Source: Paroedura picta (Eukaryota > Chordata > Lepidosauria > Squamata > Gekkonidae). Taken from it: a stretch of DNA of 64,000 nucleotides. Positions 15,960-31,962 of the stretch are shown in pieces. The number at the start of each line of letters is the position of its first letter. The first letter of the stretch is position 1. Below the pieces are notes generated by a model. The model saw only the letters and a list, made by a program, of their open reading frames with translations, did no database searches and was not told the origin of the DNA. The stretch spans positions 4,303,501-4,367,500 of the forward strand of contig NC_135371.1 in the NCBI RefSeq assembly GCF_049243985.1, in the 5' to 3' direction. A program made the translations under genes and the position numbers.

Positions 15960-16216
15960 CGGTTCGCGTGACTCCAGAGCAGCCCCTTTGAGCTGCAGGG
16001 CGGCTGAAGTCCGTCCGGTCGAGCTCTGCAGAGGAGAGAAGCCCTTTCCCCTTCCCCCGCGGCCCTGAGAGGGTTAAAGCAATAGAGCCTGCGGCTAAAC
16101 AGGCGCCGTGGGTGGGTGTGTGTGTGTGGGGGGGAGGGCTCTGCTCTTGAGTGACAGGTGAGGCCTCCGCAGCGTTTGCAGCGTCGCAGCCGGAGCCCGG
16201 GGAGGCTTCCTCGCGA
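15960..16216 (+). promoter_or_regulatory. Putative promoter and first non-coding exon of gene 3
   Basis: GC-rich block aligned with 4860-5094 upstream of gene 2: CGGCTGAAGTCCGTCCGGTC, then GAGGGTTAAAGCAATAGAGCC, then GCGGCTAAACAGGCGCC. A GTAAGG donor at 16217 could end an untranslated exon. No protein of the expected family is encoded here. Promoter activity is inferred from conservation. Confidence 0.6.
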
Positions 16217-16537
16217 GTAAGGCCGGGGAGGAGGGGGGGTTAACAGAGGTTGCAGCAATCCTTGCAAAGGGCGTTGCCGTCACGTGTTTCCTCTCTGCGT
16301 GGGTTTCCCCGATGCCTTCTTAAATTGGGTTGGGGGCCTCGGGGGGCTTTGCAGGGGCAGGAAGGCCGGGAATGGAGAGAAGCCGCTGGAAGGAAATCCT
16401 CGGCCGGGAGGGTCCCCCGAGCTGCCCAGAAAGGGGTCCCAGGCGAGTCTTCAGGCCCCTTGGCTGCCCCGCAAGGCCACCCAACCCCTTTGCTGGACGG
16501 GAGACTGTCACCCCCCAGCCTCTCCCTCCCTATAGGG

Positions 16538-16679
16538 CAGGGGTAGTCAGACTGCAGCCCTCCAGATGTCCATGGATTACAGTTCCCATGAGCCCCTGCC
16601 AGCAAATGCAAATGTTGGCAGGGGCTCATGGGAATTGTAGTCCATGGACATCTGGAGGGCCACAGTTTGACAACCCTTG
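16538..16679. mobile_element. hAT-type MITE, first of a pair
   Basis: Palindromic copy with slightly eroded right end (CAACCCTTG). It shares the CCCTATAG target with its neighbour. Confidence 0.9.
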
Positions 16680-16687
16680 CCCTATAG

Positions 16688-16823
16688 CAGGGGTAGTCAA
16701 ACTGCGGCCCTCCAGATGTCCATGGACTACAACTCCCAGAAGCCCCTGCCAGCGAATGCTGGCAGGGGCTTCTGGGAGTTGTAGTCCATGGACATCTGGA
16801 GGGCCGCAGTTTGACTACCCCTG
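16688..16823. mobile_element. hAT-type MITE, second of a pair
   Basis: Near-perfect palindrome flanked by the exact 8-bp duplication CCCTATAG (16680-16687 and 16824-16831). The near identity of its two arms suggests it is the younger of the two. Confidence 0.95.
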
Positions 16824-16909
16824 CCCTATAGGGATTGTTGAAGGATGTAGCTGAGAAAGTAAAAAATTAATTTTTGTTATGTATTCCCACTGTCAGATAG
16901 GGAGTTCTC

Positions 16910-17110
16910 AATTAGCTCAGGCCTTGAGTAAATCTTTGTTGGTCTTAAAGGTGCCTGACTGGACTCTGGTTTTATGGTGCAACTTTATTTGTTTCTTTTT
17001 AAACTTGGCTACCCATTTGCATCTCTCCTCCTGAACCATTCGACCAGAACGAAAATGTGTTGGTCTTAACGGTGCCCCTGGGCCCAAACGTTGTTATGTC
17101 CCTTCTGACC
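16910..17110 (+). repeat. Interspersed repeat with TAAATCTTTGTTGGTCTTAA core
   Basis: Same core (AAATCTTTGTTGGTCTTAAA, then GGTGCC..GGACTCTG) as near 24420-24550, 46020-46160, 51725-51800 and 59310-59430. The family is not named here. Confidence 0.5.
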
Positions 17111-17154
17111 ACCGTAGGTACGCAATTTTGTCAAGAGAGTCAAACTGCAACAAA

Positions 17155-17510
17155 TTGGATGTGTTGGTTAAGAGTGGTGACTTCTAATCAGGCAAGCTGG
17201 GTTTGATTCCCTGCTCCTCCACATGCAGCCAGCTGGGTGACCTTGGGCTAGTCACAGCCCTGATAGAGCTGTTCTCACAGGGCAGTGCTGTCGGAGCTCT
17301 GTCAGCCCTGCCTACCTCACAGGGTGCCTGTAGTGGGAAGAGGAAAGGGTAATTATAGGCTTCTTTGAGATGCTTTCAGGTAGTGAAAAAGCAGGGTATA
17401 AAACTGGACGCTTCTTCAGAACTGTACACAGTATTCCAAATGAGGCTACAACCAGGGATACCTTTGGGTAGTGAAAAGGGAGGTATAAACACCAACTCTT
17501 CTTCTAAAAT
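17155..17510 (+). repeat. MIR-like CORE-SINE plus fragment
   Basis: Forward copy: GTTGGTTAAGAGTGGTGACT, GCCAGCTGGGTGACCTTGGG, CACAGGGTGCCTGTAGTGGG, then a second partial tail (TTCTTCAGAACTGTACACAG). Confidence 0.7.
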
Positions 17511-18178
17511 TAAATTAAAATATTTGTATTATATAGTGCACATATATAAAATGAAAACCATTCCATTACTGGATATCAGACTGTGCTATTTACAAACATT
17601 CCTAACAGATGGATCTGTCTGATGAACCACAAGAAACTTGACATGTTTTGACCTCTACGGCCTTCCTCAGTGCTCAAAAATGCATTAAGGATATAGAACG
17701 CACATTCTGAGAGTATTTTTCACAATTAGGTGTTGTTATCTGACATTTAAAAATGAAGAAAAATCCAAATTATTACAATTGAAATTGATAGTTATACTAA
17801 ATCTTTTTTTAAACTTTTTATAAGAATTAGAATAAGGCAACCCACCTGAATCTATCCCCCCCCCACACACACTGTCCTGTTCATCCCAGCAGCTTACCTA
17901 CCTTCACCTGGAGAAGTTTCAAGAGGAGAATCAGATAAACATCCAGAGCAGAAGCCCATGAGTGGCTCCTAGCCATAAGGTCAAAGTGGAACATACTGAA
18001 GCAGCGATGCTCTGCATTTTATCCTGCAAAAGGAAAGTCAATTCTAGATTTAAACAGATCCTCCTAGGTCTTATATTTTGTGGAACACCAATAGCGTAAA
18101 AACATGGATCTTAGAAGTAGATCCTCATGAATTCATATGATTTTGATGCTGAAATAAAATAATTTTCCTTCTCTGTAG

Positions 18179-23953
<5,775 letters not shown>

Positions 23954-24245
23954 GTGCTCAGTGTGCAGAAAGAAATTTAGTCGCAGTTTTACTTGTCAGC
24001 TGCATCAGAGAACCCACACAGGGGAGAAACCTTTTGATTGCTCATTGTGCGAAAAGAGCCGTAGATGTGCTCTTCAGCAGCATCAAAGAACCCATGCAGG
24101 AGGGCAACATTTTGAGTGCTCAATGTGTGGAAAGAAATTTGATCACAGTTCTAGTCTTCAGCAGCATCAAACAATCCACACGGGGGAAAATCTTTTGAAT
24201 GCTCAAAGTGTGAAAAGTGATTCTCAAATAAACATTACCTTGTGA
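23954..24245 (+). pseudogene. Out-of-frame finger tail of gene 3
   Basis: Continues the array in another frame: one intact finger ([15 protein letters not shown]), one shortened finger ([15 protein letters not shown]) and one intact finger ([15 protein letters not shown]). It ends like gene 2 with the eroded LLNAQSVK tail. It would only be translated if the upstream shift were absent or bypassed. Confidence 0.75.
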
Positions 24246-24419
24246 AGCAATGACAAATCCACTCTGGCGGGAAATATTGAATGCTCCGTGTGTGGACATG
24301 TCATATAATCCGTGCTTGCCAACCTGTGATAAGAGGTACTCTTATTACTGTTTAATGTTGTTCTGTTACCCTGTTATCATCAATTAGTATTATTAATATT
24401 ATTAAGTAAGTATTCTTAG

Positions 24420-24550
24420 TCTGACAAAGAGTGCTTGCACTTGAAAGCTCATGCCCTGAATAAATCTTTTTTGGTCTTAAAGGTGCTACTGGACTCTGAT
24501 TCTGTTGTGCTACTTCAGACCAACACAGCTACCCATTTGAATCTAGTATT
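24420..24550 (+). repeat. Interspersed repeat, TTGGTCTTAAAGGTGC core
   Basis: Contains CTGAATAAATC, TTTTTTGGTCTTAAAGGTGC and ACTTCAGACCAACACAGCTA. Family not named. Confidence 0.5.
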
Positions 24551-24594
24551 ATTAATGTTATAGTTATTTATATGTATGGTTTAAGGAGCCTCTT

Positions 24595-24873
24595 GTGGCG
24601 CAGAGTGGTAAGGCAGCAGACATGCAGTCTGAAAGCTCTGCCCATGAGGCTGGGAGTTCAATCCCAGCAGCCGGCTCAAGGTTGACTCAGCCTTTCATCC
24701 TTCCAAGGTCGGTAAAATGGGTACCCAGCTTGCTGGGGGGTAAACGGTAATGACTGGGGAAGGCACTGGCAAACCACCCCGTATTGAGTCTGCCATGAAA
24801 ACGCTGGAGGGCGTCACCCCAAGGGTCAGACATGACTCGGTGCTTGCACAGGGGATACCTTTACCTTTACCTT
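24595..24873 (+). repeat. Sauria SINE
   Basis: Forward full-length copy, from GAGCCTCTTGTGGCGCAGAG to the TTTACCTTTACC tail, flanked by TATGTATGGTT duplications (24581-24591 and 24875-24885). Confidence 0.9.
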
Positions 24874-24950
24874 TTATGTATGGTTCTTTGTACAGTTCTT
24901 AGTTCCATGTAAACTGCCCTGAGCCTTTGGGGAGGGCGGTACATAAATGT

Positions 24951-25026
24951 GAATGAATGAATGAATGAATGAATGAATGAATGAATGAATGAATGAATGA
25001 ATGAATGAATGAATGAATGAATGAAT
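24951..25026. repeat. (GAAT)n microsatellite
   Basis: About 19 tetranucleotide units behind gene 3. Confidence 0.95.
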
Positions 25027-25064
25027 GTTCACACCTCAGACTTCACAGAACGTGGATCATTAAA

Positions 25065-25335
25065 GGATAGGAAATATAGAATTTGCTGCCCAAGATCATT
25101 GTGATAGCCACAGGTATAGACAGTTTTAAAAGGATCTTAGATTAACCAAGCCAGTGGTGACTGAGGGGAACCTCCACATTCAGAACTGAGTCCCAGAGCC
25201 AGGAGGCAACACCAGGAGATGGCCTCAGCCTCTCTGCCCTGTTGTTGGTCTTCCAGAGGAAGTAGTCAATCACTGTGTGAGGGAGGATGGACTAGTGGTC
25301 TGATCCAGCAGAACCTTTCTTATGTTCCTATTACC
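25065..25335 (+). repeat. LINE 3' tail (CR1/L3-like)
   Basis: GAATTTGCTGCCCAAGATC, GTGACTGAGGGGAACCTCC, TGGTCTGATCCAGCAGAACC, then TTATGTTCC. Confidence 0.65.
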
Positions 25336-25367
25336 ATATTGTAACCATACAAATGTTTAAAAAATTA

Positions 25368-25432
25368 AACTGGGGAGAAATGGTATAAATGTTTGGATTG
25401 TAGAAAGAAGATTAACCATGAGTGAAGCCAAA
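25368..25432 (+). pseudogene. Stray finger remnant behind gene 3
   Basis: GGGGAGAAATGGTATAAATG and TTGGATTGTAGAAAG resemble a TGEKWYKCLDCRK finger start. Near copies lie at 46725-46990 and 60820-60900 behind genes 5 and 6. Confidence 0.55.
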
Positions 25433-27845
25433 GTGTTTGATCCATCAGTCTCAGTCAAGCAACTTTCTGACCTGCCTGGCTGACAATTTCATTTATCAAA
25501 TGGTAGATGAACCCACAAGAGGTTCAGCCATACTGGACTTAATACTGACCAACAGGCAAGAGTTGGTGGATGAGGTGAAGGAGGTGGGGACCCTAGGGGG
25601 AAGCGACCATGTCCTCATAGAATTCCTTTTGAGATGGGGAGCCAAGGAAGCTTGTAGCCAGACGCGGATGTTGGATTTTCGTAGGGCAAACTTTAATAAA
25701 CTCAAAGACATGATGAGTGTCATACCATGGACGAGAATGCTGGAAGGGAAGGGAGCATGTGAAGGGTGGGCACTACTCAAACAAGAGCTATTGCATGCTC
25801 AATCAATGACTATTCCAGAAATACGCAAACACTGCAGGAGCTCTAAGAAGCCTATTTGGATGAACAGAGAACTTCAAGAGGAACTAAGAAAGAAAAGGAA
25901 AATGTTCAGGAAATGGAGGGAAGGACAGAGCTCTAAAGAAGAGTACCTACAGGTTACTAGGCACTGTAGATCAATCATCAGAAAGGCCAAAGCTGAGAGT
26001 GAGCTAAGATTGGCCAGGGAAGCCCATTGTAACAAGAAAAGATTTTTCAGTTACGTGAGGAGCAAACGTAAAGTAAAGGAGGCAATAGGCCCGCTGTTGG
26101 GTGCGGATGGACAAACTCTAACGAAAGATGCAGAGAAAGCAGAAAGGCTTAGTGCCTATTTTACATCTGTTTTTTCCCACAGGTCAAAGTGTTTAGGCAC
26201 ATCTAGAGATGGCTGTAGCCAAAGGATAGTGTCTGGGTGGCAGGTTAACATGGATAGAGAGGTTGTCGAGAGGCATTTAGCTGCACTGGATGAGTTCAAA
26301 TCCCCTGGTCCAGATGAAATGCACCCGAGAGTACTCAAAGAACTTTCCAGAGAACTTGCACAGCCCTTGTCCATCATCTTCGGAACCTCTTTAAGGACTG
26401 GAGATGTCCCGGAGGACTGGAAAAGAGCAAACGTTATTCCGATCTTCAAAAAAGGGAGGAAGGATGACCCGGGAAACTACAGACCAGTGAGTCTGACCTC
26501 TGTTGTGGGGAAGATAATGGAGCAGATATTAAAGGGAGCGATCTGCAAACATCTGGAGGACAACAATTTGGTGATCCAAGGAAGTCAGCATGGATTTGTC
26601 TCCAACAGGTCCTGCCAGACCAACCTAGTTTCCTTTTTTGACCAAGTAACAGGTTTGCTGGATCGGGGAAATTTGGTTGATGTCATTTACTTGGATTTTA
26701 GTAAAGCTTTTGACAAGGTTCCCCATGATGTTCTGATGGATAAGTTGAAGGACTGCAATCTGGATTTTCAGATTGTTAGGTGGATAGGGAATTGGTTAGA
26801 GAACCGCACTCAAAGAGTTGTTGTCAATGGTGTTTCATCAGACTGGAGAGAGGTGAGTAGCGGGGTACCTCAGGGTTCGGTGCTCGGCCCGGTACTTTTT
26901 AACATATTTATTAATGATCTAGATGAGGGGGTGGAGGGACTACTCATCAAGTTTGCAGATGACACCAAATTGGGAGGACTGGCAAATACTCCGGAAGATA
27001 GAGACAGAGTTCAACGAGAACACAATGGAAAAATGGGCAAATGAGAACAAGATGCAATTTAATAAAGATAAGTGTAAAGTTCTGCATCTGGGTCAGAAAA
27101 ATGAAAAGCATGCCTACTGGATGGGGGATACGCTTCTAGGTAGCACTGTGTGTGAACGAGACCTTGGGGTACTTGTGGATTGTAAACTAAACATGAGCAG
27201 GCAGTGTGATGCAGCGGTAAAAAAGGCAAATGCCATTTTGGGCTGTATCAACAGAGGCATCACATCAAAATCACAAGATGTCATAGTCCCATTGTATACG
27301 GCACTGGTCAGACCACACCTGGAGTACTGTGTGCAGTTCTGGAGGCCTCACTTCAAGAAGGACATCGATAAAATTGAAAGGGTACAGAGGAGAGCGACGA
27401 AGATGATCTGGGGCCAAGGGACCAAGCCCTATGAAGACAGGTTGAGGGACTTGGGAATGTTCAGCCTGGAGAAAAGGAGGTTGAGAGGGGACATGATAGC
27501 CCTCTTTAAGTATTTGAAAGGTTGTCACTTGGAGGAGGGCAGGATGCTGTTTCTGCTGGCTGCAGAGGAGAGGACACGCAGTAATGGGTTTAAACTTCAA
27601 GTACAACGATATAGGCTAGATATCAGGAAAAAGTTTTTCACAGTCAGAGTAGTTCAGCAGTGGAATAGGCTGCCTAAGGAGGTGGTGAGCGCCCCCTCAC
27701 TGGAAGTCTTCAAGCAAAGGTTGGATACACACTTTTCTTGGATGCTTTAGGATGCTTAGGGCTAATCCTGCGTTGAGCAGGGGGTTGGACTAGATGGCCT
27801 GTATGGCCCCTTCCAACTCTATGATTCTATGATTCTATGATTCTC
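25433..27845 (+). mobile_element. CR1 LINE, 5'-truncated, nearly open reverse transcriptase
   Basis: About 2.4 kb. It encodes the end of the endonuclease ([27 protein letters not shown]) and the reverse transcriptase: [57 protein letters not shown] and catalytic [11 protein letters not shown]-terminal part ([27 protein letters not shown]) follows. A single frameshift near 26995-27030, apparently a short deletion after EDRDRVQ, separates the two frames. The 3' end has ATTCTATG-type repeats (27815-27845). Compared with the other CR1 tails here it looks young. It cannot move by itself: the 5' end is missing and the frame is broken. Confidence 0.93.
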
Positions 27846-27994
27846 CAAAAGGATTTTGCTGCTTCGTTCAACCCACAAACGTCTTTAAAAACATATAGCA
27901 GTACAAAGGTGATCTTACCAGGAGCTTGTGGACTCAAGGAGACCTGCCTGTAACCAGAATCCAAGCTGCTGTTCTGAAATCAGCAATAAATTGC

Positions 27995-28075
27995 CTGCCT
28001 GCCTGCCTGCCTTCCTCCCTCCCTCCCTCCCTCCCTCCCTCCCTCCCTCCCTACCTACCTACATACATACATACA
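27995..28075. repeat. Compound microsatellite (CTGC/CTCC/TACA)n
   Basis: CTGCCTGC, then CTCC units, then TACATACA units. Reading frames over it are artefacts. Confidence 0.95.
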
Positions 28076-28224
28076 TACTTGCAATTTTTATCCCACCATT
28101 GCTGGCCCATGGTGGCTCACAACAATTTCCAAAAAGATAACATTAAAACCATACAATGGAAATTTAAAACAACCCAGTAACTGTGTCATCTGCACAGAGT
28201 TAACTAATTAAGTACATCTTGCAA

Positions 28225-28510
28225 CCAATCAATGCAGGGGTGTTCTGGCTTAGAGGAGGGGCCCAGGTGATGTTTATGCCCATTTCCTGGCCTCAGCCAA
28301 ACGCCTGGCAGAAGAGCTCGGTCTTACAGGCCTTGTGAAATTGAGCCAGCTCTGCCAGGGCTCTGAGATCTTCCGGGTGCTCATTCCCCCAGGTAGGGGG
28401 AATGAGCACCTGAAGGGGGCCTATTCCGGGTTGAGGCCGGGCAGACTTCCCTCAGGCCAGGGACAACCAACCAGTGCCCATGATGTGGGTCACTTCAGTT
28501 CAAGGGCTTT
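28225..28510 (+). repeat. Interspersed repeat, same family as 60-560
   Basis: TGGCCTCAGCCAAACGCCTG, AGAGCTCGGTCTTACAGGCC, then GAGATCTTCCGGGTGCTC. This is the upstream part of the family, overlapping little with the copy at 60-560 but matching 57785-57900. Confidence 0.5.
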
Positions 28511-28796
28511 TCCGCACTCTTGACCTACTCCCGATTTTCTCTGCAGCCGACCTACAACCATATCTGCTTGTGCATTGTTCTTTCATACACCCACCCTCCC
28601 TCTGCTTTTCCATGATTGTAGAGTCACCTTAAATTCTACCCCATGTGCCTTAAATAATTAGGGAGATTAATGAAGGGCATTCTTGGCATTGACATCCCCA
28701 CCTTTGACTCCTCACAGAGCCCTATTTTATTTTGGAATGCTTTTTAAGCAAGCGCTTAAAAAGCAGCATAAAAATTAAGGAAGGAGAAGAGAGAAC

Positions 28797-29130
28797 AGAG
28801 AGGCAGTCTTCAAGCAAAGGTTGGATAGACACTTCTCTTGGATGCTTTAGGACAGGGATAGTCAACCTGTGGTCCTCCAGATGTACATGGACTACAATTC
28901 CCACGAGCCCCTGCCAGCAAATGTTGGCAGGGGCTCGTGGGAATTGTAGTCCATGAACATCTAGAGGACCACAGGTTCACTACCCCTGCTTTAGGATGCT
29001 CTGGGTTGATCCTGCGTTGAGCAGGTGGTTGGACTAGATGGCCTGTCGGCCCCTTCCAACTATGATTCTATGATTCTATGACTAGATGGCCTGTATGGCC
29101 CCTTTCAACTCTATGATTCTGTGATTCTGA
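28797..29130 (+). mobile_element. CR1 3' tails, split by a MITE
   Basis: GTCTTCAAGCAAAGGTTGG, then the MITE, then GATCCTGCGTTGAGCAGG and two rounds of TAGATGGCCTGT with ATTCTATG ends. Confidence 0.85.
28853..28988. mobile_element. hAT-type MITE inside CR1
   Basis: Palindromic copy flanked by CTTTAGGA on each side (28845-28852 and 28989-28996), which lies within the CR1 tail. Confidence 0.95.
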
Positions 29131-30295
29131 GTGGAAATGATGATGTTCCTATTACTGAAAAGTGGTCTGGAGGCCAATGGGACAAAACCCCCAACATCTT
29201 TGATGAGGCACAAGAAACGGGGTGACTCAACACTGATCTTTAGGAAAGCATCAAGGAAAAACAACATCTCAGAAAAAGAACAAAAAACTTAAGGCACAGA
29301 AATCGGGATAACTTGGATCAGTACAGGGCAGAAGTGATGGATAGAAAGCCCATGTGGAAAAGCCCAGAGTTTGGGTTATGATTTAGGGTTCAAAACTGCG
29401 CTTGGCCTGGACGCTCATTGGATGGCCTTCAGCCACTTACATTTTCAGTTTAAAACACCTTGCAGGAATGTTGTAAGGATTAGATGGGGGCCGGGAGCAG
29501 GGGGAGGGGAGGACAACAACCCTTTATGGCTGAAATATGTTTGATAGTTATAGAAATATCTGTTCTTCACTGGTCAGTGGTATATCTTAGACTGGTTGGG
29601 GGCCAAATATCACTTTGGTTATTGTGAGAATACCATAGTCAAGCTTCTATGTTCTTCCTTTGTGGGGGAGGTGTGTGTGTGTGTGGAGGCTGTAGAAAGC
29701 TACCATTTGTAGGATTAAAAAAAAACAAAAAACGAGAACAGAAGTCAGCTTCAAGGTTTAAATATTGGGATGTGGGTTATTTTTCAATCCATGTTTCAGG
29801 TGGAGCTGGAAGAGTTTTTCCAGTGCGGTATTTATTGCTTACAAGTTTCTAATGCTAAAGATTCTTTTGTATCATAAAATTAACAGTGAATGGGTACAAT
29901 TGCCAATCCCATAGTGGCAGGTAAAACCTAGCAGCCTTTTTTTGGGTTGCTTAGCAACCCCAAGAACAGTGACAAGGACATTTGTGCCTTAGTTCACATG
30001 TTCACTGTTGTTTTCTGGAGGGCTGAGTCTTTTGGAAGCAGGGAGTCAACGCTCCCCGACCTTGCCAGGAGAGATTCCCCCCCCCCAAAGCGGCCGATTA
30101 GCTTGTGGCTCGGCAAGATTCTCTTCCCTCCCCTCCCGATTTATATGTAGTATTTCTCTTTTTTCTGAAAAAATAATTTCTTATAAAAAAAAATAAAATA
30201 GGGACCCTAAACCAGGAAACTGCATAGGGCAACTTGCAAGGATGTCTTTTGAATGTAAGAGAAGCCATGTTGGATCAGGCCATTAATCTAGTCCA
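29131..30295. other. Intergenic, no gene recognised
   Basis: Contains a GT-rich patch (29665-29690) and a stretch near 29370-29490 that resembles the GGGTTCAAA..CTTGGCC flank seen near 49795 and 62965. No coding sequence is supported. Confidence 0.35.
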
Positions 30296-30296
30296 G

Positions 30297-30420
30297 GCGT
30301 GGCCAAAGTGTGGCCCTCCAGAGGTTCATGAACGACAATTTGCATGAGCCCCTACCAGTAATGCTCATTGGAATTGTAGTCCATGGACATCCAGAGAGCC
30401 ACAGCCTGGCCACCCCTGTG
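30297..30420. mobile_element. Old hAT-type MITE
   Basis: Diverged palindromic copy (GGCCAAAGTGTGGCCCTCC.. and GAATTGTAGTCCATGGACAT). A further fragment is at about 30485-30540. Confidence 0.7.
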
Positions 30421-30963
30421 CTATATGTTGGCCTTCGGGGTGGGTGTTCTTTAAGCTCAGGAGATGCTTGTCATGGGGTATGACAGGGGTTGCCAAATTG
30501 TGAGCATCTGGAGAGCTACAGTTTGGCCACCTCTGGTCTAGTCCCGACAGTCTGTGTCACCTAGGGGCCATCAGGCAGTTCACCAGTGGGGCCAGACCTC
30601 CAAAGCCCTTCCACTGTTCTCTGCCCTCTCCCCACGCCCCCTCCAGTCACCAAGAAGACCTCCCTGAAGCTTATTTTAGGGGCAGAGAGTTTTCTTTTAA
30701 AAAATATTCCCTATTTTTGAGGCTGGATTGGGAACCAACTTCAGTTTCAGGATTACCAGTAGAAATACCATCCTTGCACCACTGATGATACTGCTTTCTT
30801 CTTTGGCAAACACTGCCTCTGTGCATAAGCAGAGTGCCTTGCCACCACAGTTGAGAAAATACATCTTGTCCTTTGATCTCTGGGATTAGAAGATTTGGTG
30901 GGGTCTGATGAAAAGGCACTGATTTTCAAGATCCCTTAAAAAAACCCCTATGCTGTATACCTA

Positions 30964-31170
30964 GGGATGCCAGCCTCCAGGTGGGACCTGGGGGATCTCC
31001 TGGAATTAGAGACTTAAAAGATCAGGTCCCCTGGAGAAAAGGGCTGCTTTGGAGGGTGGACTCCCTAGCATTGTACCCCACTGAAGTCCCTCCCTGTCCC
31101 AAGTCCTGGCCACTCCTGGCTCCACCCTCAAAGTCTCCAGGTATTTCCCGGCCCAGAGCTGGCAGCGCTA
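30964..31170 (+). mobile_element. Non-autonomous DNA transposon, GGGATGCCAGCCTCC family
   Basis: Starts GGGATGCCAGCCTCCAGGTG and ends in the related complement. The copy at about 39630-39797 shows both arms; other copies lie at 37940-38135 and 38585-38635. Confidence 0.5.
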
Positions 31171-31204
31171 CCTGTACACTTCAATGTGTGTTTTTTAATC
31201 TTTT

Positions 31205-31373
31205 CCTTCAAGAACAGCAAAGGGTTAAAGTGATAGAGGCACATTTCCTAGAAGGGATGCTAAGGGCGGCCAGAACTACCAAAGTCCTCCAATTTCCTCC
31301 TTTTGCCACCGGCTTTCCTTGCAGTAGAGTTGGAGGATCTCAGCTGGAGCCCGGCTGGGGGTTACCTGGGCAG
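31205..31373 (+). promoter_or_regulatory. Putative promoter and first exon of gene 4
   Basis: Contains AGGGTTAAAGTGATAGAGGC, TTTCCTAGA, then TCCTCCAATTTCCTCC and AGCTGGAGCCCGGCTGGG, closing with CAG|GTAAAGATG. It aligns with the block at 52295-52430 upstream of gene 6, including the GTAAAGAT donor. The next exon would be the SCAN exon at 31963. Confidence 0.6.
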
Positions 31374-31962
31374 GTAAAGATGTGCAGGGGAGTCGGTCCC
31401 ATGGACTGGATAGCTGGCAAGGGGGAGTGCGTATGGGGGGTGGCTCTCTGGCTCCCAAATTAAGAACAGGGCGGGGAGGAGGAGGTCAGCTCCCTTCTCT
31501 GCTCCGTTGAGCTGAGGCCGGATCAGGCAGCGGGAACAGATTTGCCTTGCAGAACTTTGCAAAATCAAAACCCTTGCTAAGAGCTCTAGAAGACAGAAGA
31601 CTGGCGTTTCTCCTGGCCAGTTGGCAACGGGAATGCAAAGGCGCGTGGGCATCTCCGAAGATTGTGGTATGGCCGGGGAGGGGGTCGAACTGGCCCTATG
31701 GACACCCCCCCAATAAAATCCGAGAGAGAGGGAGGTTCCTGGCCTCTTCTCTCCAGTCCACAATAAAGGCAGGTTGCATGCCCTGTTGTCTGGCCTAGGA
31801 GTTTTCTGGGCCCTACCTGGAGGTTGGCATCCCTTCCTGTGAGTCCTAATACCCGAGCTCATACTGTAGTTTTCTGTATAAGACCAGTAAAATCCGAAAT
31901 AGAGGGCACAGTGCCACTTTTATCCATTCTCTCACTTTCCCGTCTCTCTCTTGTCTCTCCAG

